Shown here in pieces: positions 47,800 through 60,500 of a DNA stretch of 64,000 nucleotides. Location: positions 10,643,274 through 10,707,273 of the forward strand of contig NW_022145609.1 of NCBI RefSeq assembly GCF_000002235.5. The letters run 5' to 3'. Origin of the DNA: Strongylocentrotus purpuratus. Lineage: Eukaryota; Echinodermata; Echinoidea; Camarodonta; Strongylocentrotidae. The notes beneath the pieces were generated by a model. That model did not search any database. It was not told where the DNA came from and saw nothing but the letters and a program-made list of their open reading frames with translations. The position numbers were made by a program, and so were the translations under genes. How positions within the stretch are numbered: the first letter of the stretch is position 1; each line of letters opens with the position of its first letter.

Positions 47800-50700
47800 A
47801 AAATATTGATAGAACTCTTTGCTTGGAGAACTGCATGCAACTGCCCTGTGCAGTGCTATTTGTTTACTGGAGAAGTAGTGGAAATTCTACCAATAAAATG
47901 GAAATTACAGTAATGTATAGCTCAATGTATTCATATTAAAACAAGTATTCAGATTTTACCTTGCATGGTAGGAATGGTGTGTCATGAAATGCATTAAATA
48001 TTATTTCGAAATGAGCAAAACATCTGGATCGTATATATTGCTATTTTCCTATGTTTCGTTCATGATCTCTCATGTTTTTAAAGTTACATGATCAGAACAA
48101 AAAGAGATGTTTTTTATTTAGCTAAAATTAGAACCATGTTTTTTGTTTTAAAAATACCAACTGAATCCCACAGTGCCATTTGTACAGTCTTTCTTATCTG
48201 ATCTGAATAATGTGCCTTTGCTTGAATAGGGAGAAATAGTAAAAAGCATCACAGCTTAGAAGCCGACAAAACCTCTACAAGCGACTCCTGGCTATGTGTG
48301 CACCAAGTAGTGTTTTTATAATTAAAAAAACACATTGTTACATGTATTGATAGTCAATAGAATATGTTTTGTCAGCAGAATGTCCAAAAATGTCGCCAGA
48401 ATATCAAAATAAAAAAATCTTTTGCATGTGGATTTTCTTATATTGATCAGTCCTCTGATTTTTACGCTTACTGTTTTTATTTTTAAGCATATAGATTAAA
48501 ACAGTAAAATGTGTCCATTATATCTGCACATTTAAGATTCTTTTATTACACTGTACCTTTTTATCAATTGGATTTTTCTCTTTGTTGTATTGAAGATTTA
48601 CTAGCTTGTATTGATATATATATCTGCACCTTGAATTACAATCATTCCACTGCATTACCTTTTAATCCAACTAATTGTGCTAAAGCCTTGATGTTTGTAC
48701 AATTGTATACCTTGATATTGATGATTCAGTAATTTATTTATTTTACCTTTTAAATGAAGAGAATTAATGGAAGAAGATGAAGTTTGAGAAGCCAATCATT
48801 GAATTTTTTTTTTAATATCTCTCAATTTGTCTGGAAAGATACATGTATGAAACTATTGAATGCAAGAAGTAGAGACCATTGTGAAATTTCTCATTGACTT
48901 TATAATTTTTGTTTATCATATTACTAGCAGCTATAACATAATTTTTAAAGGATTGATGTCCCATTGTATCTTTTAAGATTCATATATGATGTGAAATAAG
49001 TTATAGTTTAAGTCAGCAATTCCATTTTGATATGTGATACTGATTTCGGGCTGTCTAAAATGATAAATCTACTTGTATTTTATTGCATGGCAGTCACTCT
49101 TACTTATTGCTGTGTCATGGAAACATAAGCTTTGTGAGTCGGTAAGAAATCATGTTGACATGCTTATGGCTACCCTAGTAGTATAGTGAACACTAATGTA
49201 ATGCAGGGTTTTAGGGATATTTGCGATGTGTCTTTTTTTTAATTTGCTTGATTATTTTGAAATTGGTATTTGTATGCAAGTTTTAAATGTTTTTTTATCA
49301 AGTGTCACATGTATAAGAAAAACAAGTTTTGTTGTTCAGATCCAGTGATGGTAAGTCATTAAGAAAAGATCAGTTCTCCTGAGTGTCACAATTGCATTCA
49401 ATTTTATGAAATTAATACACTATTGTGCATGTTGTGTCTTATATTCATAATGATAATAATTCTTTTTGACATCTAAATGTTGCGAATATCAATCTTGCAC
49501 ATGTTTTAAATATTTGGCAAAGAGTAGATGGAAAGAGTCTTTATGAATTTAATATGAATGGGTTGCATTTAGTGTATCCTCATAAAACATGAAGATCATT
49601 GCTCACTTGAAAGGGAATTGCATGGAAATTAAGATAAAATACACAGTGTTTGAACTCAAATTGGATCATGGATTTTTTGAACTCTGATAAATTCCCTCGA
49701 TAAAGGTCTTCACCTGGTTGCCATCATTTTGACGAATATGACAAAATAAAGTGATTTTAATATCTGTATAGAAATGAACTGAAATCTTCTTTATTGCACA
49801 TGTCTCGATTAAAGTGTATTCAGAAAATAATTGACAGTGGTGGTGATGATGATGGTGATGATAGTAATCGTGTTGATGTTGATTGTGACTGATATAAAGG
49901 CACTGATGGTGATGATAATGATAATTAAGGTTGTGGTAACAATGATGTTACTGATGATCATAATCATAAATGTGATGCTAGTGACCATAATGATGATGCT
50001 GATGGTAGAGAGTGAGCATGATAGATTGGATTGTGATTGATCAAGGGGCTGATGGTGATGAGGAGGTGAATTGAGGATGGTGGTAGTTATTATGAATATA
50101 AAGATAATGGTGATGATAATTATTATAATATTATTAAAGCCCCTCTAAAGTGATGGGAGGTCAAAACAATTGATGGCAAAATTGTATCATGATATGAAAG
50201 AGGATGTCATTTATAACACATTTCTGCAAGGGTTTTCAAAAAAAATGTTTAACATTATAATACAATTTAAGTGATATTTGCCATCAAATTGTTGGCGAAT
50301 GTGGGGCTCCCAACACTTAAAGATAATGACGCATTCAAAAATTTGCTTTTGGTGGGTTTTGTCACACAAAGTTGTATCTAGTGTAATGTCCAATTTGGCG
50401 AATTCCCAATAAAAAATGCAAGTAATTACTTTATGGCAATTTTGATAAGGTGACATAGGCTGAACTGCAATGCGAAAGATTTGAAAGAGTAAATATTATT
50501 ATCATTACAATTATCACAAGATGAGCATGTTTGTACATTGTGATTTATTAGCCATTCCTCATAAGGCAACATAATTTTGATAAAGGTAATTTAATGTTAA
50601 CACTGAATGCGATGATAACAGTGTAATTGTACTATTAATTGATTGTTAATGATGGGGAATTCAAGTTTATTTTTATTCCCAGGTTATGTTCCGGATATCA

Positions 50701-50823
50701 CTTTTGTGTTGCTTGTTTTCTAGCAGACGACGAACTAATATGGTTATCTATGCAAATACTGCCCGGCCCCCCCACTCCGAGAACGGACGGACCCCATGCG
50801 TGTTGCCAAAATGTCCTTTTCGT

Positions 50824-50985
50824 AACAAAAGAAAAAGGTCGACCCGTATTGACTTGACACATCGGACTTTTGCTGAAAAGGGGGGGGGGGCTGCTGAAAA
50901 AGGCTCATATACAAAAGAAAAAGGTCGAGCCGTATTGACTTTACACACGGAACTTTTGCTGAAAAGGGGGGGGGGGGGGGGTCGG
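50824..50985. repeat. Two-copy tandem repeat with G-runs, mucolipin 5' flank
   Basis: A unit of about 87 bases starting ACAAAAGAAAAAGGTCGA and ending in TTTTGCTGAAAAG plus 10-18 Gs occurs twice in direct order. A further G-run follows at 51024. The G-runs could form G-quadruplexes just upstream of the gene. Confidence 0.75.
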
Positions 50986-51139
50986 TTGGAACACGCATAT
51001 GCGTACCCTAAATAACACTGAGTGGGGGGGGGGGGGGGCGGGGAATACTGTACCTTTGGCCAGCTTTATCGGTACTCTATGTGAATTAGTTATACTGCCC
51101 TCTATCGAGCCTATAACCGACATGATCACTTAATAACAA

Positions 51140-51147
51140 TCACATGA
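51140..51147. promoter_or_regulatory. M-box-like palindrome upstream of mucolipin
   Basis: TCACATGA, a perfect palindrome matching the MiT/TFE M-box (TCAYRTGA), lies 115 bases before the mucolipin ATG. Vertebrate MCOLN1 is a TFEB target through related CLEAR sites. The full CLEAR form with CACGTG is not present, and an 8-base match is weak evidence alone. Confidence 0.3.
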
Positions 51148-51261
51148 TCACAAATTATGTTGCCGTGTCAAGTTGTTAGAACAAGAGCAAGCATCCGTTT
51201 TCTGTTTTAATACTTAGTCAAGTTAACTTTGGATTCCTGTGTAATCCCGATTGAAAGATAA

Positions 51262-51514
51262 ATGAGGGCGTCCAGTCGGACTTCAGCAAGGGAAGCAGAG
51301 AGACGAAACAAAACTGTCACTCATTCTGCAAACGGACCGTATCTTGAGCCAGTTGAGGCAGAGGATTCATCGGGTTCGTGTCGTCCTCTACGCCGGCAGG
51401 AGCGGGTTTGTTTGGGGGCGGAATCAGCTTCTTCTGCTGCAGGGCCAGGGGCGTATTCTGACTGTCCACCCTCTGTTATATTAACGTCAGCTCGTGGAGA
51501 TATTAATTGTTCAG
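51262..51514 (+). CDS. Mcoln: Mucolipin exon 1 (candidate N-terminal extension)
   Basis: The ATG at 51262 is preceded directly by an in-frame TAA. The exon encodes 84 residues rich in Ser, Arg, Ala and Glu with no membrane segment, then one base, before the donor CAG|GTATTT. Phase 1 joins cleanly to exon 2. I recognise no motif in it. An alternative start is Met88 in exon 2, which would leave this as 5' leader. Confidence 0.55.
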
Positions 51515-54500
51515 GTATTTTCAGTTACTCACTAATCTTTTGAATGGATGAAGACCTCTACTTTGGATAATACTTAATCATAATGAAGAGCCAGTTTAGA
51601 CTCGACTACTAGTCTAACTGTTAGGACTTAGGCCTAACGCTAACGTTACATTTTATATTTGTTGGTGTGTGTTTTGAAAATTTTATGTTTTGTGTGATTG
51701 AAAATCAAATATCTTTACTTTCATTTGATTTTGTATACTGTACAAACAAAAATACTAGCTGTAAGTAATCTTTTATGTACGTAAATATGGAATCAGTCTA
51801 TATTGTTACCAAATCTGTCTGTATGAATAATTGTAGCAATATTAAGGAGATGATTCAATACACATACATTTCCCATCCTTTTTAGTATTTAGTTTATAAA
51901 GGTTGCCCAAAGAATATATATTTATTTTTCCTAGGACAGCTAGCTAGAAACTGTGCCATTTAAACTAAATTGTATCGCTACTTTTTATGAAGCTATTAAA
52001 TCGGTAACACAAAATCAGCCTTTTATTTATAATATCATCGACCATAACTGAAATTTTACATGACAAGAAGATTTTGTTGCACAGGGATTTTGTTGCACTT
52101 GGCAAAACCAACCTTAAAGATGAAGTTGAGTTCTGGTCATGCGATTGCATTGTGAAAGAAACGGTGGGGAATCGACCAGAAAAGGTTGATCATCTAGCAT
52201 ATAAGAATTTGTGGGTATTGCAAGGTTCTGGAATCATCAAAATGATAAGAAATTGGCCAAGTCTTGGTAAAGTTACAAACACTGTACACAGAAAGATGTA
52301 TATGGGACTACACGAACACGTGGCGTAAAAAACCTACCCCCCGAGTTTTACGATTTACATGACATATTTAGAATATGAAGGCATTTGAAGAGCCATGCTT
52401 TTCAGGGAACATGTCTTATCTGATGTTCTTCCACACTTGCATAATAAGAATGATAACGCTCACAAATTATTTTTCACCTCTTCCCAGAACTCAACCTTCT
52501 CTTTAATGACAATGTTTTTTTTCTCACAGACCCAACCATGAACACGTTAGCAGCCCAGACAGCCTGCGGTGGGGGCAGCTCCAGATCCCTCAACAGAATC
52601 GGCCGTTCCGAGTGTAACCATGACAACTTCAGCAACCTCAACAACGATTGTAGCATCCAGAATGAGTGTCACATTGGGAGCAAGCCTACATCAAGTATGG
52701 AGGAAGACGATGTGTTTGGCGCTTCGATAGGCACCCTGAGGAGCAGGCAGGAGATGCGCTGGGAGCTGAGGTACTTCTTCATGAACCCGTATCTCAAGTA
52801 CAAGAAGCGAGGCCGCAAACCCTGGAAGCTGGGAATTCAACTCCTCAAGATTATCTTTGTTACTATTCAGGTAAGGGGGAGAGACTTGTGGGTCACAGTG
52901 GTTAAGTTTGCTTTTCTCTTTTCAAGCACAGGTAATGTCAAATCATCAAAGCTTGTAAAAATGTATACAGTTTCGTTAGAAAAGAGGGAAATAGAAAGAA
53001 GCATGTTACATTGTAAATATAGTCTCATTTTGTTCTCCTTGTTTTAAAAGAGATATGTACCGGTACAAGATTATTTGACATTCTATCCATGATTAATTGA
53101 GATTTATAGTGTAAATATCTGCAAGGAATGCTACATAACGGCTGTACACTCCCCTAAGCTACAACTCTTCCGTAATTTATTTTTTACAGACGTGTATCAA
53201 TCAGAAATGATTATTTACGTCTGGGGACCAACTTTTAACGTCACTACCCGAAAGACGTGACTCAGTTTTGAACCTGCGTCCTCAGCAGAATCAGTTTGTA
53301 ACTTCCATTATAAGCTGGATTACAGGCGCACGCCACAACGCCTCGTTGTGGCAATTCAATCTCAGTGTCTTACTCTCTGCAATGTACACACAACACACAC
53401 ACACACATACACACTGATTAGGGAACTTTCTTTGCATGGATTTACACAACGAAGTGCGTTCATATTTTGCTTGTTGCAGGCTGGCTTCATTTTGCAGAGC
53501 GGAATCGCAGAAACCGAGATATGATTGAAAGTACATTATGGAGCTGCTTTCAAGGCTCTTGTGTATTATCTTAAAACAGAATCAACTGTCAGAACCGTAA
53601 AATCAGGAGTCTCGAGCGCTTGACTCTGAATGAATGGGAGTCGACTCCTCAGTTCTCGGAACTCGAGTCGGGTAGAGTCGATTACTCGACCAGCATTCCA
53701 AGACTCAAATGCTATAGTGAATATGCAACTAAGATAATAAGAAAAAAGCTCTATAATTACTTTTTCCTTTTCCGGTATGTAACAGTCTGTATTAATGAAT
53801 TTAATTTTAAGTGAATCATTTGCAAATGGTATGGGGTCACTGATGGGCTCAAGGTCAAAAAAGGAACGAACACCTCAAGTGTACGTGCTTTCAGTTTCAG
53901 TTCAGCTTAACAGTGTTTGTAATACAATCCCAGAGAGGCAAAACAAAGCACTTGTAAAAAGTGATACTTATGGTACTCAAAAGTAAAGCACAGCTCTGTG
54001 CAAATTTACTAATATAGGTTAAGTTCCTTTTCTGTAAGGTCTTAAAATGTTTTTCAATGACCCCAAAACAACCTTCAACAATGTTACTGAGTCTCTTTAC
54101 GTGTTATAAGCTACTGAAATCCTTACATTTGATTGGCCGAGAGCAAAGTTGTTATAGAAATATGACACTTGTTATTGATAACAAGTTTTATGAAACTATT
54201 ACTGAGACACTTCTATGCTTCCAAAGGAAACCACAGTACATCCAAGGCTAGAAATCACATGGGATTTTCTAATTCTGGAGTTCTGGGAAGTCCACCCTGA
54301 CCACAAGTTGGTATAAACGAAAGCAGGAAAATATCAGAAATGGATCAGTAGAAATCAGAGAAAATTTCAATGAGAAAGGAATGAGTATTGAGAATTATGA
54401 TTAAATGCAAATTGGCACTTCTACTATGATTGCCCTCTCAAATTGCATTCTCGAATTTTTCAGAGATTGTTTTAATTGTACTGAGATTTGCCACATTAAT

Positions 54501-57500
54501 GCTCTCCTTCGTTGTTGATGAATGGACCCACTTCAAAGAAGGGATGTGTAGAGCATGTTTTCTTTGAGAACGATTGGAGAGAAATGAAAATTTAAAGGGG
54601 GTATAGCATGATGAGACTACGGGTATGTGTCTTTCCCCTGGCCTGACTACGAACAACACGACCACAGTATTCATGTGCGTGCAGCATACGCGAAACCAAG
54701 GCATGAGGAGAGCGCGTGCTGACCATTAATCAAGTCCATACATGTACGTTTACATTCAGTTGTCCAAATGAAATCGTAATGACATAAGGTTCCAGTATTA
54801 GCCATGCTACACCCCTTTAACATCCTGAAGGCTTCTGGATTCTTGTTCTAATCTGGGATCTTTTTATTTGAGTATTTAAAACAAAAATGAAAGCAGATTT
54901 ATGTCATGAGGATAAGGGGGCTTCCTGACATTTTTCCCCAGTACAGAGTTTTATCATGCAAATTGAAAGACAAATAAAGATGTACGTGTTTAGCGTTTGG
55001 GGAAGTACAGTCTGATGAAGCTGCGAAGTGCAGGAAGTGAAAGTACAATGATTTGAACAAGGAATGCCCTTTTTTTCCACATTTTAAATCAACACAAAAT
55101 TTAAAACAGATGGAATTGTAAAGCGCAGAAAACATAGAATGTGAAATCACTCTATGTACATGTACTTCACAAGACAGCTAAAACAAAATGCAATTACATG
55201 GTTACAGTTTAATTGAACAGATAAATTGCTTTATAATAGAAAGCGAAATTATTTACTTGGGCATGAATGTACTATAATATTGATGATACAGTAATATTGA
55301 TAACTTAAAGTCTAACAAATAAGATGCCATATGAATAGGAAAACTGAACTCAAATATCTGTTTCTAATGATACACACCGGAACCCCATCATGAACACCCC
55401 CCCCCCCCCTCAAAAAAAAAAAAAAAAAAAAAAAGAAGAAGGGAAAAAAAAGAAGAAAAGGAATATGAGTAAATAATAACCAGCTATAAATGTATTTGAG
55501 TACCGCATTCCTTGTGTCAAGAGCAGGAATAATGGGCACGTTATGGTCATTTCATGTGATTGCATTTCTACCTACATGTTCAGTAGTACATTTCTAAAAG
55601 TGTGATGTAGAATTATGGAAAGTACATGTACATGTATGTGTATAACGAGGATGATAATGTTACAGTTTTAATCAAGGAAGACTAGACTACAAACCTTTCC
55701 CTGAATAGAGAATGCATGTGTAATTGAATGTACATTGACAATGTATGTTTTTGTTGACCCTTTTGTGACAAAGAGTCCACTTTTTGTGGTTTGGCTCAAT
55801 ATGGCAGATGAATGAGAAGAAAGGGCAAACATTTCTGCAGAGACTGCATCCATTTTTGTTCCACGACTGCATTGCATTTGATGCTATGAATTTTAAAAAA
55901 GAAAAAATATTTCTAAATTTCTTAAATTGGCAACACAATGAAAACAAAATTTGGCAACATTCTCGTCTGTGTGTATTGTTTCCAAAGACATCAAATTTTA
56001 TTTATCATTGAAAGGATAAAAGAAAAATATAATTGCTGCCAATTTGAAGAACAATATGTGATCAATTTAGCCCTATGAATACACCCTGTCCTTCAAAGGT
56101 TAATGATAAAGTCTGATTGCTTTCTTCACAGCTGGTCTTGTTTGGAACAAGCCAGTTCTCTCTGAACAAGTTCTACGAGGGAAACCAAGAATCCTTTGAA
56201 CATTTGTTCCTGAAAGACTGGAATACGGGCTATGACTCCACGGCCTACCCAAAGAGCGATGAACTTTACGCCATCTATGAAAAAGAAGTCCTCTTCAGAC
56301 ACCTTGACTATGTAGCATATCAGGTAAGTTTGCTTTTTACTTTACTGTGTTGTTTTTCAGAATAGCTATATACAATTGTACATGAACATGTACACACTGG
56401 ACTGTCATAGTCTTGAACTTGACAACCTGGACCACTTCAAAGCTTCACTCAAAACTCACATCTTCCTTCAGACATTTAAATGCTAACTTTATTGGAGGAG
56501 CTCGCACCTTTGAATGTTTTTTTAAAACAGATATATGGCGCCATACAAATGTTGTGAATCATCATCATCATCAACTTTAAAGATAAAGTTGAGTGCTGGT
56601 CACGCGATTGCATTTTGAAAGAAACGTTGTGGAATCAATCAGAAAAGGTTGATCATCTACATGTAGCATATAAGTATTAGTGAGTACTGCAAGGTTCTGG
56701 AATCATCAACATGATAAGAAATTTGGCCCAGTCTTGGTAAAGATACACACTGATGCACAATACACATGTGTTATTTGTGTATGCTTTAATACAGAAAAGT
56801 TGCTCTCGAGTTTTGAACATTAAACAAAAAAAGAGCATTAATTTCAAACCATCGTTCTAATGAGCTTTCAGCTTGAGGGTTTGTTTGAAGTAGGCTTCAT
56901 CAACGAGGTCAGCCTTGATAAATCATCGTCACCTGATATAGTTAATAGATGATCATGTGATTATTACAGTATATATATCAAGTTAAAGGTAAAGACCAGT
57001 TATGTTCATCCGATTGCATTGTGAAAGAAACGTTGTGGAATCGATCAGAAAAGGTTGGTCATCTAGCATCTAGCATCTGCAAGGTTCTGGAATCATCAAA
57101 ATGATAAGATATTTGGCCCATTCTTCATAAAGTTACAAGCACTATACACAGAAAGATGTATATGGGACTACCCTATATCTCTCACAGTCCATGAGAGAAA
57201 CAAATTTACCAAATATATGAATTAGTAGGCGGTTTCCCGGCAAATTTTTTATCATGTATTAGTCAAAACATATTCTTTCACATGATTGGTAATGAGAGCT
57301 TCTATTTCATTTTTTGAAATTGGGGCGTTTCCAATACTGGTCTTTACCTTTAATTAATCAACACAGACATGACAGCCGAGAGAGCAAAGCTTGTGGGGTG
57401 TCAAATTGTTCACCCCCATATATGTCTGTATGTCTACTACATGTATGTACATGCCTCATTTTATTGCCTATTTTACTGCTTATTAAATATTAAATTTATG

Positions 57501-60500
57501 TTTATGAATACTTTAACATGTATGTGCCTTCAGAAGTAAATTGTTGTGGTTTTATTTTGTAATATCAGTGCACACTAACATTGGTATACCATGTCTACTA
57601 CATGCCTCAATATATTTACTGATTATCAAAACATTATATTTTTATGTTTATGAATATGTACCAGTATGTGCTTTCAGAAGTAAATTGGGCCGAGTTTGGC
57701 TACCGGTATATTTTTTTATGCATTTACATGTATACATTTACATTATACTTTGGTCATTTAATTGTAAATACACACTGTAAGCAGAGTGTATCTTGTTCAA
57801 ACTTACAGACTGGCACACACTGTTACATGTTGTAAATGTATGTGACCTTTGATACCACAGTCAAATTACCATCTCTTGATTGTTAAATTTCTTGATTTCG
57901 GTATCTTGTGTGGAGCACCTTTAATGCAATAGCATGCTGGGAATGGGTAGAAACAAGGTCACAATGTTTTATATTGTAATTACTATTGTGTTTCTATCAG
58001 ACTTGTTCAATGTTAGAGGTCAAGAGTTTAAATTTAGGGTCCTGGGTTCATATTTTGGGGTCCATGTTTACCCTAAATGATCCCTGCTCGTGTCAAGTCC
58101 TACATGTACTTTGGTGAGAGATTTTGTTTCAAATATAAACTCTTAATGCACTTTACATATTTCCTCTGTAGTTTTCAAACCTGGAAACGAATGCAATAGG
58201 GACGTACGGCTATGATCGGCGAGAAGAAGGGGAGGCTCGCTCTCTTCACGTCTGTCAGGAGAATTATAAAGAGATCAAGATAACACAGGATGGGCAGTTT
58301 TTTATCAACGAGACAATTCATACCAGTAAGTCACATTCTTCCTTCCTCCACCTGTGTCTGTCTTTCTGTCTATTTTTCTGTCTGTCTCTCTGTCTGTCTG
58401 TCTTTCTTTCTGTCTGTCTGTCTCTTTGTCTTTCTGTCTGTCCCTTTGTCTTTCTGTCTGTCCCTCTGGCCTGGATTGACAGGTTTACTAACATGATTCA
58501 AATTTTATGCATACTAATTTACTTTTTAAACAAAAACTGCTCTGGCGAACCTGAAAGCTTGTCCGAGGCTTGCCTGACATAAATTTGTGTATAAAATAAT
58601 AAACCGGTCTATTCACCAAGGAGGTCAAAACCTTGGTTATGGTTTAAACCTCTACAATGGACTAAAATAAGCATTTATTTATATAACTTAGTCATGGACG
58701 TATTATTGGCTATTGGACATGAAGACACACATAAACTACACTTAGGCCCCCCCTTTAAAAACTCTTTATTGTTCAAGTTTTTTCATATACAAGGTCAAAT
58801 CAAATTGACTCATTTATTGGTAAATGGCTATACTTACTCGTGCATGAATGGTATGATTCCAATAGCATGTCGTCTTAAAGAGGATTGATTGATGTTTGAT
58901 ATTTGTGAGATATATTCAAGATAAGTTTAACCAAATATTTATTTGAAATCTTAATTAAAAATAGTATCTACTTTATTCTTTGGCTGAGTTTATTATGGGT
59001 CTTTTTTCTGAATCAATAAAAGCCTTGTATTATTAAACTCTAGACATATCTACAATGACTAAAATCTTGTATCTCTCTTATTTTTTGAACAACAGGTTTC
59101 TTGGTCATCCCTGTCAACACGTCACAAAATATATCTGTCAAAGATTACTTAGAGCAGCACAACCAAACCCTCTGTGTTGATACGTAAGTCACAATCGGGT
59201 AAACTGAATTCACACAAGGATTTTTTTCGAGAACGATACAGCGAATCGTCTTCTTTGTCTAATAATTTAATGAAACGTAAAAGCTTTCAAAACAAATGGG
59301 TTTAAAGTCAAAGATTGATGAAAGAATACAAAATAGGCCTAGGCAAAATATTGAAAGAGGAATTGTAATTGGAAACAATGCAGATACAGGGGTCTCCTTT
59401 GTGGAAAAAACAAACAAAATTTGTCATGTGACTGTCTGTGACTAACAGCTTGTTCTCACCTTGCTGATAAAGGCCATGAGGAAACCATTGAAATAGGAAA
59501 CCAGAAGAGGAAAAAGGAAATCATTTAATACTTCACTGGAAAAGCCCGTGTGATCAATTGTTTAGAGAAATGACAGTGGACTCATATCAGCCAATTGAGC
59601 TTATTTTTAACTTCATGTTTATCTTTTTATTTCCTGTACAAGAGCACTTGTTTTACTTCATGAGATCGTATGATCAAATTTAGCTTTACCGGTAGTTAGA
59701 TTGATAGCCTTGTGGATGCTTCTCACAAAATGCCCATGTGTTCAATTGATAAGGAATAGTAATGGGCTGGAGAGTTTCTCCCATATCAGCCAATCTAGCT
59801 GATTTTTTAAGCTTCATGTTTATATTTTTTTCTTGTAAAAAAACAAATAAATAAAATAATATTCCGCTTTTACATAGAGGTTATTAAATAAATACATACA
59901 TTTAATGTCTCTAAGCGCTTTACAGATATATCATTACCCCGATCATTGGATTAAGGTTTTCCTGCACTCAATGTATGCACATATTCTCCACTCCCTGGGG
60001 AGCATTCCAGCCAGACATGAAGCATATCACTTTTAAATGTAGTCACATTTTGGGACCGATCTCATTCTCGGTCAACGTTAAATTATCCAGGGCTCGACAC
60101 TAATAGATGCCCAGAGCACAATCCCCCCCCCCCTCCTTATTGTATACCTGGGCCCTTCAAATTTGTAATTTAAACATTGGCCCCTGCACTTACAATTTCA
60201 ATTGTTACCTTCAGTGAAAAGGCCAGTTTAGAGCCCTGGGGGCCGCTTCTTGTGTCATAAGTCTTAAGTTCACGAACATCGCATGAAAATGCATGTTAAT
60301 TGTATAACACATGTTTCTATGGGATGTCTATGCAGTAAGACTAATGATGGTTTAGAGAAATGGCCTCCTGAATTAGCTCGAAAGGAAAGAAACAAATAAC
60401 AATTTAGAATACTTGATTACAAATATAGTCAGGATTAAATTCAAGAACAGGTTTCCTTTAAAAATTCTTTGAATTACCTCTGTTTTGTTTGTTTGTTTAT

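Larger units (their letters stand above)
44891..50680. other. Region between CAPSL and mucolipin
   Basis: No coding exon was found. It contains G-runs (45030, 45519-45538), two hairpin-family copies, one MITE, a long AT-rich stretch (47-49.8 kb), and a GAT/GGT-type degenerate microsatellite at 49838-50130. Part may be CAPSL 3' UTR. Confidence 0.45.
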
